Positions 6,919 to 18,600 of a DNA stretch of 39,863 bases are shown here, one piece after another; positions within the stretch are counted from its first letter, which is position 1, and each line of letters begins with the position of its first letter. The translations under genes and the position numbers were made by a program. Source of the stretch: Clostridia bacterium (lineage in GTDB: Bacteria; Bacillota; DTU025); contig JAYFQW010000089.1 of the NCBI GenBank assembly GCA_034926675.1, positions 1-39,863 on the forward strand. Reading direction: 5' to 3'. The notes under the pieces are model-generated. The model worked only from the letters and a program-made list of their open reading frames with translations, did no database searches and was not told where the DNA came from.

Positions 6919-7896
6919 TCACCTTCCTTCCATGCCGCGTTCGGGCACGGTTCGGACTACTCGTGCCGATTGATAGGAGTCGGGCAGGGCCTCCTCATAC
7001 ATTCCCACATTGAGCTGCTCAAATAACGGGAAAGCCTTGCGGGCCTCAGTAAGCCTAACCGGGTTCAGCGCCACAACGAGCTCGCCCCAGATGGATCCGA
7101 AAGTGACCTCTGCTAGTGTGCCGCGGCCGTCGCTGGTTGCCTCAACTGGGGCGAACACGCGGGAACGGCCCTGATGCGCTACGCCAAGCCAGGAACCTGC
7201 GAGCGAGGATTCCACTCCGAAAACCTGGTTCTGCTGCACCACCTGCCAGAGTCCTCTTGTTTGCCGCCAGACCGTGTACGGGGCCGGCACTGCCGTTGGG
7301 GCGAGAATGGTGTCGACTCCGGCCAGCGCGAGAATTCGCCCGACCTCTGGGTACCACACATCGGTCCCGATGGCGATTCCCATCCGGTGTCCGTGTACAT
7401 CGAAGGTTGTCAGATCAGTGGAGCAGGCGAATCCCATTCGATACTCATCCTCGGAGACGTGGGTCTGGCCCTGCTCCGCGACGATGTCTCCATCTGGCGA
7501 GAAGATCGGGGCGGTATTCACGTAACCCGCCTCACCTGGAAGCAAGAAGGTTCCAGGACACAGATAGACCCTGTTCGATAGAGCAGATGCGGCGAAGAAA
7601 TCCATCCACCTGTGGTACGCGGCTGTTCCGGCAGCACTGGCAAGCTCGGCAACGCTCATGTTTGTGACTGTGGAAGCCGCGCCATCCTCCACTGAGTCAG
7701 CCAATGACCTGCCATCGCCTTGCTCTTGCAGTTCGAGGAATGCGCCGATCATTGCTGCATACTCAGGCAGCAGAACCAGCTCTGCGCCTTTACGCGCCAG
7801 AGACGAAATGCGTGCAGCCAACGATACCTGAAAATCGTGGACGGCGAGGAATTGTGACGGATCCATCTGGAGCAGACCACATGAAAGCACTCGCAC
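6919..7896 (-). CDS. Nitrilase-fold protein lacking catalytic Cys and Lys (probable pseudoenzyme)
   Basis: This 325-residue protein aligns along its length with the neighbouring nitrilase (residues 61-392 there). The Glu of the triad is kept (Glu45 in LLPEYAA). The Lys position is Gln144 (QGQTHV against YSKSHL) and the Cys position is Gly177 (IAIGTDVWYPE against VPICMDASYFE). It should therefore be unable to do normal nitrilase chemistry. The frame is intact and tightly packed in the operon, so it is not a decaying pseudogene. Nitrilase folds assemble as dimers or larger, so a regulatory or structural partner for the active paralogue is plausible; this is inference. I set the start at GTG 7896 because GGGGAGGTGA lies 7 bases upstream. 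The open frame extends further upstream without a comparable site. First gene of the operon. Confidence 0.85.
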   Translation of the reverse strand: MRVLSCGLLQMDPSQFLAVHDFQVSLAARISSLARKGAELVLLPEYAAMIGAFLELQEQGDGRSLADSVEDGAASTVTNMSVAELASAAGTAAYHRWMDFFAASALSNRVYLCPGTFLLPGEAGYVNTAPIFSPDGDIVAEQGQTHVSEDEYRMGFACSTDLTTFDVHGHRMGIAIGTDVWYPEVGRILALAGVDTILAPTAVPAPYTVWRQTRGLWQVVQQNQVFGVESSLAGSWLGVAHQGRSRVFAPVEATSDGRGTLAEVTFGSIWGELVVALNPVRLTEARKAFPLFEQLNVGMYEEALPDSYQSARVVRTVPERGMEGR

Positions 7897-7938
7897 GGCG
7901 TCGTCACCTCCCCGAGAGTATTCCATAATGTCCACACT

Positions 7939-7962
7939 GTTCCTGCAGCGCGCAGCAGGAAC
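7939..7962. promoter_or_regulatory. 8-8-8 inverted repeat between divergent genes, possible operator
   Basis: GTTCCTGC (7939-7946) and GCAGGAAC (7955-7962) form a perfect 8-bp inverted repeat around an 8-base spacer. It lies 43 bp upstream of the nitrilase operon start, in the gap before the divergent glycosidase-like gene. This placement suits a dimeric repressor or activator. I found no convincing -35/-10 pair beside it on either strand, so the promoter itself is unplaced. Confidence 0.4.
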
Positions 7963-8123
7963 CGAGCATGCAGCGCAGAATGTAAAAAAAGTACGAGACG
8001 GAAGGATGAAAGAAACTGATCCACACTGCAGACGCCAGGCGAGATCCAGCTCCCATCCTAGTTGCACTCGCCTTCTTCATATTCTCAACCGCCTTCTCGG
8101 CTCTGGCTATCAGATGGACCCAG

Positions 8124-9422
8124 TTGACGATGGTCTCTTCGGCAGAACCTGCATGGGAACTGGTTGTGCATCTTGCTGGCCCGGTGCTTCCAGATGCGCT
8201 CTCCGCTCCCCTCAGTATCGCTGTGCCGGCGCCTCCCAGGGATCTTGGCGTGCTGCAGCCTGATAGACCTGCGCATGTAAAGGCGGTGTATGCGACGGGG
8301 TGGATTGCCGGCCACTCCTCGCGCCTTGCCGACCTCCTCGCGCTCGTGCACTCCACTGAGTTGAACTCCGTGGTTATCGAGATCAAGGACGATACTGGCG
8401 TCGTGAGCTATCGGTCAGGAGTCGCTACGGCAGAGTTGATTAGGGCTTCCGTCGCCAAGATCCAGGACATCAGCGGTGCATTGGACCTTCTCAAGAAGAA
8501 CGGAGTGTACCCCATAGCCAGGCTAGTGGTGTTCAAGGACCCTGTTTTCGCCGCCGCCAGGCCCGATCTTGCCGTGCATGATGCATCAGGCAGGGTATGG
8601 CATGACAAACAGGGATCCACATGGACCGATCCGAGGCAAAGGCAGGTATGGGAGTACAACTTGGAACTGGCCAAGGAGGCGGCAGCGCTCGGCTTCCGCG
8701 AGATCCAGTTCGATTATGTGCGTTTTCCCGATGATGCCAGGCTCTCAGCGGCAAACGACACCGATTCCATGGGCAGAAGCAGATCAGACGTGATAGAGCA
8801 GTTCCTGGAGTACGCCTGGAAGGAGCTCGAGCCCACCGGGGTCGTCGTTACTGCGGATGTCTTCGGGCTCGTCTGCTCGGCCTCAACTGATATGGGAATT
8901 GGGCAGACCCTCCAGAGCATCGCGAAGCATGTGGACTACATCGCCCCCATGGTGTACCCTTCTCATTACCGAAAGGGCGAGTACGGCATCGCAAACCCCA
9001 ATGCACAGCCCAGGGAGACGGTTGCTCGCAGCCTGAAAGACGGTGCATCACGGCTTAATGCCTCCAAATCCCGAGCCAGGCTAATACCGTGGTTGCAGGA
9101 TTTCTCACTCGGCTATCCATACGGACCAGCTGAGGTCAGGGCACAGATCGATGCAGCGCTTGCCCTCGGCATACAAGAGTTTATGCTGTGGAGTCCACAC
9201 AATGTGTATACCCGGGCGGCTCTGCGCGGCCACGCTGCTGCGGACGATCCCCCAGCTAAAGGCCTTCATCCACCCGCGACTGATCCAACCGCGCCTTCTC
9301 CTCCAGTGACGGAGGCCGCAACAGGAGTGGAGCTGGATCTTCGTCTTGATGATGGGCTCGAACCGGTTCCGCTGTTCGCCCCGGTGGCGACGCAGCAGAT
9401 AACGCTATCTACAGGGTTCTGA
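8124..9422 (+). CDS. Putative glycoside hydrolase, DUF4015 (PF13200), probably membrane-anchored
   Basis: A TIM-barrel-like protein of the DUF4015 family, putative glycoside hydrolases of unproven activity. Family-like stretches include VKAVYATGWIAG, VVIEIKDDTG, FREIQFDYVRFPDD and DYIAPMVYPSHY, followed by a Pro-rich tail after about residue 375. The first canonical start is TTG 8124, but it lacks a good ribosome binding site. The frame stays open upstream to a TGA at 8007-8009 and encodes a basic stretch followed by a hydrophobic segment (LVALAFFIFSTAFSALAI, 8058-8111), a likely signal anchor. No ATG, GTG or TTG precedes that segment in frame. CTG 8016, 9 bases after GAAGGA, is the best candidate start, or a frameshift joins ATG 8006. 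I therefore suspect the true protein has about 36 more residues and is exported. Confidence 0.82.
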   Translation: MTMVSSAEPAWELVVHLAGPVLPDALSAPLSIAVPAPPRDLGVLQPDRPAHVKAVYATGWIAGHSSRLADLLALVHSTELNSVVIEIKDDTGVVSYRSGVATAELIRASVAKIQDISGALDLLKKNGVYPIARLVVFKDPVFAAARPDLAVHDASGRVWHDKQGSTWTDPRQRQVWEYNLELAKEAAALGFREIQFDYVRFPDDARLSAANDTDSMGRSRSDVIEQFLEYAWKELEPTGVVVTADVFGLVCSASTDMGIGQTLQSIAKHVDYIAPMVYPSHYRKGEYGIANPNAQPRETVARSLKDGASRLNASKSRARLIPWLQDFSLGYPYGPAEVRAQIDAALALGIQEFMLWSPHNVYTRAALRGHAAADDPPAKGLHPPATDPTAPSPPVTEAATGVELDLRLDDGLEPVPLFAPVATQQITLSTGF

Positions 9423-9436
9423 TTGCAGTTCCTATG

Positions 9437-9465
9437 TTGCGCCCCTGTGTGCACAGGTCTATAAT
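9437..9465 (+). promoter_or_regulatory. Sigma-A promoter of aspS with inverted repeat in the spacer
   Basis: TTGCGC (9437-9442), a 17-base spacer and a perfect TATAAT (9460-9465) form a strong housekeeping promoter 42 bp ahead of the aspS start. The spacer contains CCTGTG-TG-CACAGG (9444-9457), an inverted repeat where a repressor would block RNA polymerase. The leader is too short for a T-box, the usual control of tRNA synthetase genes in this phylum. Confidence 0.75.
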
Positions 9466-9507
9466 TGGAGTAATATTTCACAGTTCGAAGCTACAGGGGT
9501 GAGCGTT

Positions 9508-12851
<3,344 letters not shown>

Positions 12852-12879
12852 TGACGTCTGAAGAAGGAGGGAAACACAG

Positions 12880-14091
12880 TTGTTTCGAGGAACGGTGCGC
12901 GTCTCAGCGTGGATTCTCCTGACTGCAGCTGTGATTGTCGTCTGCGGCGGGGCTGCTCTCGCCGAGCCTGATGCGAAGAGCATCATCATCAACCCCAATC
13001 AGCCCTACCAGACCGAAATCTGGACCGACAGGGCGAGATATGAGCTTGGGGACAAGGTCACGGTCTATTTCAGGTCGAACAAAGACGCGTACGTCTACAT
13101 CTTTGATATCGACACCACGGGAACCGTGAGCCTGATTTTCCCCAACATCTACTCCGATTCGAACTATCGTAGGGCAAACCAGACCTACTTGTTGCCCGAC
13201 AACAGCCGTTACAATCTCACGGTGGGTGGACCCGCCGGAACAGAGCAACTCGTGCTTATTGCGACGCCATCTAGGATCAGCGATGTGGATTGGCTCAGGC
13301 GATCACTCGAGCAGGGTTCTTTCGGCCCTCAGCTTAACGTGAACATCTCTGCCGAGAAGTTCATGCTCGAGGTGAAGTCGGTCACTGTGACGCCGAACTT
13401 CGGCCAGAACTACTCCTCCGCAGTCACCACATTCACAGTCGGGAGAGGTTCTGTGCTGCCTCCGCCTCCTCCGCCTCCACCGGCGCCAGTGACGAGAGGC
13501 GTGCTCAGCGTGACGTCGCAACCATCGGGAGCACAGGTGTTCCTCGATGGGGTGGAGCAGGGAAAGACGCCGATCACGATATCTGGGATCAGCTACGGTG
13601 CGCATGAGATCAACGTGGTGAAGAAGAACTACTACATGTTCTCGCGACAGGTGAGTGTGAATTCTCCAAATGCCTATCAGATTCACGCCTCGCTCGCTAA
13701 GCTCCCGAACAATGATGGAAGGGATAATGAGATACCGCTCACTAGCAGGACCATCAATGTGAAATGGCCGAATACCGGGCCATTCACTGAGGTGTTCAGC
13801 TACAGCGGGTCCTCAGGGAACCTGATGATTACCGGTGATCCGGTTCTTGGGATGATATCGAGGGTTACTGCTACCCTAACGGTCAATGCGGTGGGTCCAA
13901 TACAGTTCGCCGACCTTGCTCCAAAGGGCGCGGATGCGCCGTGGCCAGGAAGGGTGTTTGAGAAGGTTCAATACCCGTTCAAGGCGCGGATCACGGTGGA
14001 GGACTACAGCATAGTCACTGGTCCGGTTTTCGGAGTGGAGTACATCGACTATCTCAGGCTCCGAGTTGATACGTGGTACATCGGTGACTGA
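12880..14091 (+). CDS. Secreted DUF4384 and PEGA-domain protein
   Basis: Function unknown; likely an envelope-associated carbohydrate- or protein-binding module. The 403-residue protein has a signal peptide (1-28, predicted cut after GGAALA). A DUF4384-type domain follows at about 45-185, with the typical run TDRARYELGDKVTVYF, then VYIFDIDTTG and IFPN. An eight-proline linker (194-201) leads to a PEGA domain (about 206-272; LSVTSQPSGAQVFLDG and GKTPITISG). The C-terminal domain (about 285-403) is not recognised. The start is TTG 12880 with AAGGAGGG 8 bases upstream. It follows guaB by 28 bp and ends at a strong hairpin. The proline linker and export make it similar in style to the 1360-residue protein on the other side of asnS. 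Confidence 0.85.
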   Translation: MFRGTVRVSAWILLTAAVIVVCGGAALAEPDAKSIIINPNQPYQTEIWTDRARYELGDKVTVYFRSNKDAYVYIFDIDTTGTVSLIFPNIYSDSNYRRANQTYLLPDNSRYNLTVGGPAGTEQLVLIATPSRISDVDWLRRSLEQGSFGPQLNVNISAEKFMLEVKSVTVTPNFGQNYSSAVTTFTVGRGSVLPPPPPPPPAPVTRGVLSVTSQPSGAQVFLDGVEQGKTPITISGISYGAHEINVVKKNYYMFSRQVSVNSPNAYQIHASLAKLPNNDGRDNEIPLTSRTINVKWPNTGPFTEVFSYSGSSGNLMITGDPVLGMISRVTATLTVNAVGPIQFADLAPKGADAPWPGRVFEKVQYPFKARITVEDYSIVTGPVFGVEYIDYLRLRVDTWYIGD

Positions 14092-14109
14092 CGGGTAGAA
14101 GAAGTGTCT

Positions 14110-14136
14110 GGGCCGGGTGCTTGCGCCACCCGGCCC
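14110..14136 (+). terminator. Perfect 10-bp hairpin after the PEGA protein gene
   Basis: GGGCCGGGTG (14110-14119) pairs perfectly with CACCCGGCCC (14127-14136) around CTTGCGC. It lies 18 bp past the stop codon. The following bases, ACGCGCGTTT, hold no real U tract, so if it terminates transcription it is of the U-poor type, or it stabilises the mRNA end. Confidence 0.55.
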
Positions 14137-14225
14137 ACGCGCGTTTCGGAGGGCCTTGCTCTGACTCAGATGGCGCCGGACCAAAGTGACATGGTGAGCC
14201 GAGGCAGTTGTCAGCGGTCCTCCGA

Positions 14226-14255
14226 TTGAGAAATGCGGATCCATGTGGTTATAAT
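14226..14255 (+). promoter_or_regulatory. Sigma-A promoter of asnS
   Basis: TTGAGA (14226-14231), an 18-base spacer and a perfect TATAAT (14250-14255) lie 49 bp ahead of the asnS start. The placement rules out ATG 14233, inside the spacer, as the translation start. The leader of about 40 nt is too short for a T-box. Confidence 0.75.
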
Positions 14256-14304
14256 GGAATATACAGCAGCGGATCAGTCAGTATGTTGTCGGGGGTGTGG
14301 TTGG

Positions 14305-15597
14305 TTGGAGACGGTTCGAATCGCCGACATCGGCAAACACGACGGACAATCAGTCAGAATCCAGGGCTGGCTGTACAACAAGCGTTCGAGTGGGAAGATC
14401 CATTTCCTCATAGTGCGCGACGGGAGCGGATTCGTTCAGGCTGTGGCTGTGCGCGGTGAATTGCCTGACGATCAGTTCCATATGTGCAGTGAGCTCACCC
14501 AGGAATCGTCGGTAATCGTGTCGGGGCTTGTGCGGGGGGATTCCCGTGCCGCCGGAGGTTACGAGCTGACCCTTACCGGTATTGAGCTCGTGCAGATGGC
14601 AATGGAATACCCGATTACCCTGAAGGAGCACGGGGTGGACTTCCTCCTCGACAACAGGCATCTGTGGCTTCGCAGCCCCAAGCAGCATGCTGCCCTCATG
14701 GTGAGGCATGAGGTGATCGCGTCGGCACAGGAATGGCTGAACAGCCACGGGTTTATCAGGGTGGACTCTCCGATCCTGACGCCCGCAGCGTGCGAGGGCA
14801 CCACAACGCTCTTTGAGACGGACTACTTCGGCGAGAAAGCATATCTGAGCCAGAGTGGGCAGCTGTATAACGAGGCAGCTTGTATGGCCTTTGGCAAGGT
14901 GTATTGCTTCGGTCCAACATTTCGAGCGGAGAAATCCAAGACCAGGCGGCACCTCATCGAGTTCTGGATGCTTGAGCCTGAAATGGCGTATGCGACTCAG
15001 GAAGACAACATGGTGGTTCAGGAGCAAATGGTGTCCTTCATTGTCCAGAGTTGCCTCTCCCGACGACGAAACGAGCTGCTTACGCTCGAACGTGACCTCA
15101 CGAAACTCGAGAAGATCGTTCCCCCTTTCCCGCGAGTCACCTATGATGAAGCCGTGGAAATGCTCCACGCGGCGGGCAAGGAGTTTGAGTGGGGCGATGA
15201 CTTCGGAGCGCCAGATGAGACCGTTATTTCCGAGGATTTCGACCGACCGGTGTTTGTCACGAACTATCCCACCGTGGTGAAAGCCTTCTACATGCAGCCA
15301 GATCCGGACCGTCCAGAGGTGGTGAAGTGCGCCGACCTTCTCGCTTCGGAAGGGTACGGCGAGATCATCGGAGGGAGCGAGCGCATTCACGATCTGGACC
15401 TCATGGAGCAGAGGATGCGTGATCATGGCCTTCCGGATTCTGCCTACAAATGGTATGTTGACCTCCGGAGGTTCGGATCTGTTCCGCACTCCGGGTTCGG
15501 CATCGGCATCGAGCGGACGGTGGCGTGGATCACGGGCCTGGAGCATGTTCGCGAGATGATCCCGTTCCCGCGGCTTCTGAACCGTATCTATCCGTGA
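14305..15597 (+). CDS. asnS: Asparaginyl-tRNA synthetase
   Basis: Charges tRNA-Asn with asparagine. The 430-residue length matches the usual bacterial enzyme. The N-terminal OB fold contains [19 protein letters not shown]. Motif 2, [20 protein letters not shown], separates it from bacterial AspRS, and motif 3 is [19 protein letters not shown] with IPFPR following. I chose TTG 14305 because GGGGGTG lies about 8 bases upstream and because the promoter at 14226-14255 excludes the upstream ATG. The hairpin at 14110-14136 closes the preceding unit. The gene for a large secreted protein follows after 97 bp. An AsnRS makes the amidotransferase route to Asn-tRNA dispensable in principle, which is notable beside the AspRS signature upstream. 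Confidence 0.95.
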   Translation: METVRIADIGKHDGQSVRIQGWLYNKRSSGKIHFLIVRDGSGFVQAVAVRGELPDDQFHMCSELTQESSVIVSGLVRGDSRAAGGYELTLTGIELVQMAMEYPITLKEHGVDFLLDNRHLWLRSPKQHAALMVRHEVIASAQEWLNSHGFIRVDSPILTPAACEGTTTLFETDYFGEKAYLSQSGQLYNEAACMAFGKVYCFGPTFRAEKSKTRRHLIEFWMLEPEMAYATQEDNMVVQEQMVSFIVQSCLSRRRNELLTLERDLTKLEKIVPPFPRVTYDEAVEMLHAAGKEFEWGDDFGAPDETVISEDFDRPVFVTNYPTVVKAFYMQPDPDRPEVVKCADLLASEGYGEIIGGSERIHDLDLMEQRMRDHGLPDSAYKWYVDLRRFGSVPHSGFGIGIERTVAWITGLEHVREMIPFPRLLNRIYP

Positions 15598-15694
15598 CAT
15601 GACACTCGCCGGGCAGGGCTCTGGAGGAACTACTTCCTGGCGATCTCGTCTAATCGTGGGAACGACACGCACACTACGGGGGAGGGAAAGCGCA

Positions 15695-18600
15695 ATGAAT
15701 CCTACACGGCGCGCGTCATTCCTTGTGGCTTTGTTGCTCTGCGCGTTGATGATTCTACCGGTTGGAGCGGGCGCGCAGTCATCGGCCTACGAATACATCG
15801 TCAGGGGCGAGCAGTATCTGAGCCAAGGGTATGCTGACGATGCGATACGCGAGTTCGGGCAGGCCATCGCTTTGGAACCCGCCAATACCAGGGCTCATTT
15901 TGGACTAGGACGTTCGTATGAACTCCGGTCCGGGGCGGGGCGGGTTCTCGCCTACCGGATGGAACTGATGACGGAGTCGGAATCAGTCAGGTCTCTCGAG
16001 TTTCCGCCGCTTGCGGATCGGGGATACCAGGACCTGGACCAGGCAATAGCTGAGTACGCCAAGGCAGTCAGCTATTCCCCTGCGTATAATGAGGCGTTCT
16101 ATCGCCAGGGGGCGCTGTACTTCGCTTCAGGCAGGAAAGCTGAGGCCCGCGCTGCGCTGGAGCGAGCGGTGGCCTTCGATCGCACATCGCCTGCATCAGC
16201 GGCCCTGTTGGCCCAGGCGTACCTTGAGGACAATCAGGTGCAGGCGGCATCCTCGGTGATCACTGCGGCAAGGTCAGCCGGGGCTGACCAGTGGAACCCG
16301 CTGCTGTTGGATGCATCCGGGGTTATTGAGCACAGGGCCGGCAGGTACGATTCGGCGGAGCAGCTTTTCGCGCAGGCTGCGAACGGCATAGAGGCTCCGG
16401 CATACGTAGTGAAGCATCTAGGTGATGCCCGAGCCATGCGAGGTTCGCACGCAGCTGCCCTCGATGCTTTCAGGCAGGCCGCATTCAGGGATTCCGATGC
16501 CATACTCGCGAAGGACGCGCTGGGAAACATATACAGACTGTCAGACCAGCCAGCGACTGCTGCTGACTACTTTGCCGCTGCAGCGACCGCGAACCCAGGA
16601 CTCATCCGGGCAAGGTTCGGCCTAGGCTCCGCTTACCTCGAATCGGGGCAGGCAACAAGGGCGGTGCAGGTCTTCACTGAGCTTGCTGACGCTATGCCCG
16701 TCTTCGGGTCCGACACTGCTCTCACACTCAAGGCCATCGCCCAGTGGAGATCGGGCAATGCCGGAGCTGGTCTCACTACGATCAACGATGCGCTCGGCAT
16801 TAACCCATCCAACCGCATTGCCCAGATCTACAAGCCGCGCATTGAGGCAGATGCACGCCCTGCTGGGGTCGGCGCGCTTTCGCTGTCTCCGAGATCGGTT
16901 GATGTTACCCCCACATCCGGCATCAAGCCGTTCTCAGGGGTGGTCATTAACAAAGGCGCGAAGGCAACCAACAACGTCAACGTGAAACTCGCTGTGTACA
17001 GCGAGTATAAGCAGGTATCATTCTCGAATGACAACTCCAATTGGAGCACCTGGTTTGCGAAGGATGCAGAATACGGGGAGTTTGCGTGGACACTGTCTTC
17101 CGGCGATGGCCAGAAGACAGTGTATGTGAGGTTCCGCGGGTTCCTATGGTCTGTGATACCCGGCGAAGCAGGTTCAATTACCCTCGACACCACGCCGCCT
17201 ACGGTTCAGGCAAGCATGTCCCAGTTGCAGCAGGTCGGATACACTCCTGACAACAGAGTCAGGATCACCCTCTCCGCTAGCGACGCAAGCGGGATAGCAG
17301 GCTTCTGGCTATCGAGCAACGGTGCGGACTGGCGCTGGTTCCCATGGTACCAAGGGGAATTCGCTGTGGCGATGCCAGCCTACGGCCAGTCTCAGTTCAA
17401 GGTGTTCCTGTCGGTGGTGGATGGGGCAGGCAACCACGGGTCAGCAGAGGCCTCGCAGGTCCCCGCTGATACCCGACCGCCCGTAATCTCAGGCATACAG
17501 GCTGCCAGAGGTGCGTATGACTTTGTCGTCGTCTCCTGGGTGACTGATGAGTCCTCCGATTCGTTCGTTGAGTACTGGCAGACGGGCCTGCTGCCCGGAA
17601 CGCCGAAGAGAGCCGGAAACTTCGACATGACCACAGCTCACTCGGTGCCCATTTCCGGGCTTCGCACTGGTGTTGCCTACGGGTACAGGGTCATTTCCCA
17701 GGATGCGGCGGGCAATCGTTCGCAATCCGCTGATATGACCCTCAGAATCGCCCAGCAGGATACCACTGCTCCTACAGTGAGGCTTACGATAAACTCCGGT
17801 GCGCGTTACACCAACAGCAGAAGCATACGGCTTGAGATCACTGCTCAGGACGATTCGGGTGGACCGCTGGAGATGACCGTAAGGGATGATAGGTCGTCCT
17901 TCGGACCATGGCAGCCGTATAGCGCCTACGCTTCCTGGCAGCTATCGGCTGTCGATGGGGTGCGCACCGTCTCAGTGCGCGTGCGTGATGCTGCTGGAAA
18001 TGAGGCACAGGCCGATTCGTCGATCACCATGGACACGATGCCCCCGTCCATCAGCCGTGTGGACGCGAAGGCGATCGGAACCAGCAGCGCGTCCGTAACA
18101 TGGACCACAAACGAGGCTTCCGATTCGTACGTCGAATACTGGACGTCCGGCACTCCGGCAAAGGTAGGCTTTGCCGAGATGGTCACCGCCCACTCCGTCA
18201 CATTGTCCGGGCTCAGAACAGGAGTGACGTACGGATTCCGTGTCATGTCCCAGGATGCGGCGGGCAACCTTGCTCAGTCGCAGGATTTCACATTCAGGCT
18301 GCAACCGCAGGACTTCACACCGCCAACTGTGAGGCTCCGGATCAACGGTGGAGCGCAATCTGCCAGTAATCGGCTGCTGCAGCTTGAGATAACTGCCCAG
18401 GATGACTCTGGCGGGCCGCTGGAGATGTCGATCAGAGATGACCGCACCTCGTTCGGTGCGTGGCAGCGCTACACTACGTATGTCTCCTGGCAACTCAGTG
18501 CGGGCGACGGCAGGCGCATGGTGTCGGTGAAGGTGCGGGACGCTGTCGGCAATGAGACGCAGACCGATGCGTACATCACCATTGACACAACACCCATCGC

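Noticed and set aside
14305-14340. GGTTCGAATC in the asnS start region as a tRNA T loop
   Set aside because: The flanking bases do not form a 5-bp T stem and no acceptor, D or anticodon arm exists. It is simply asnS coding sequence.
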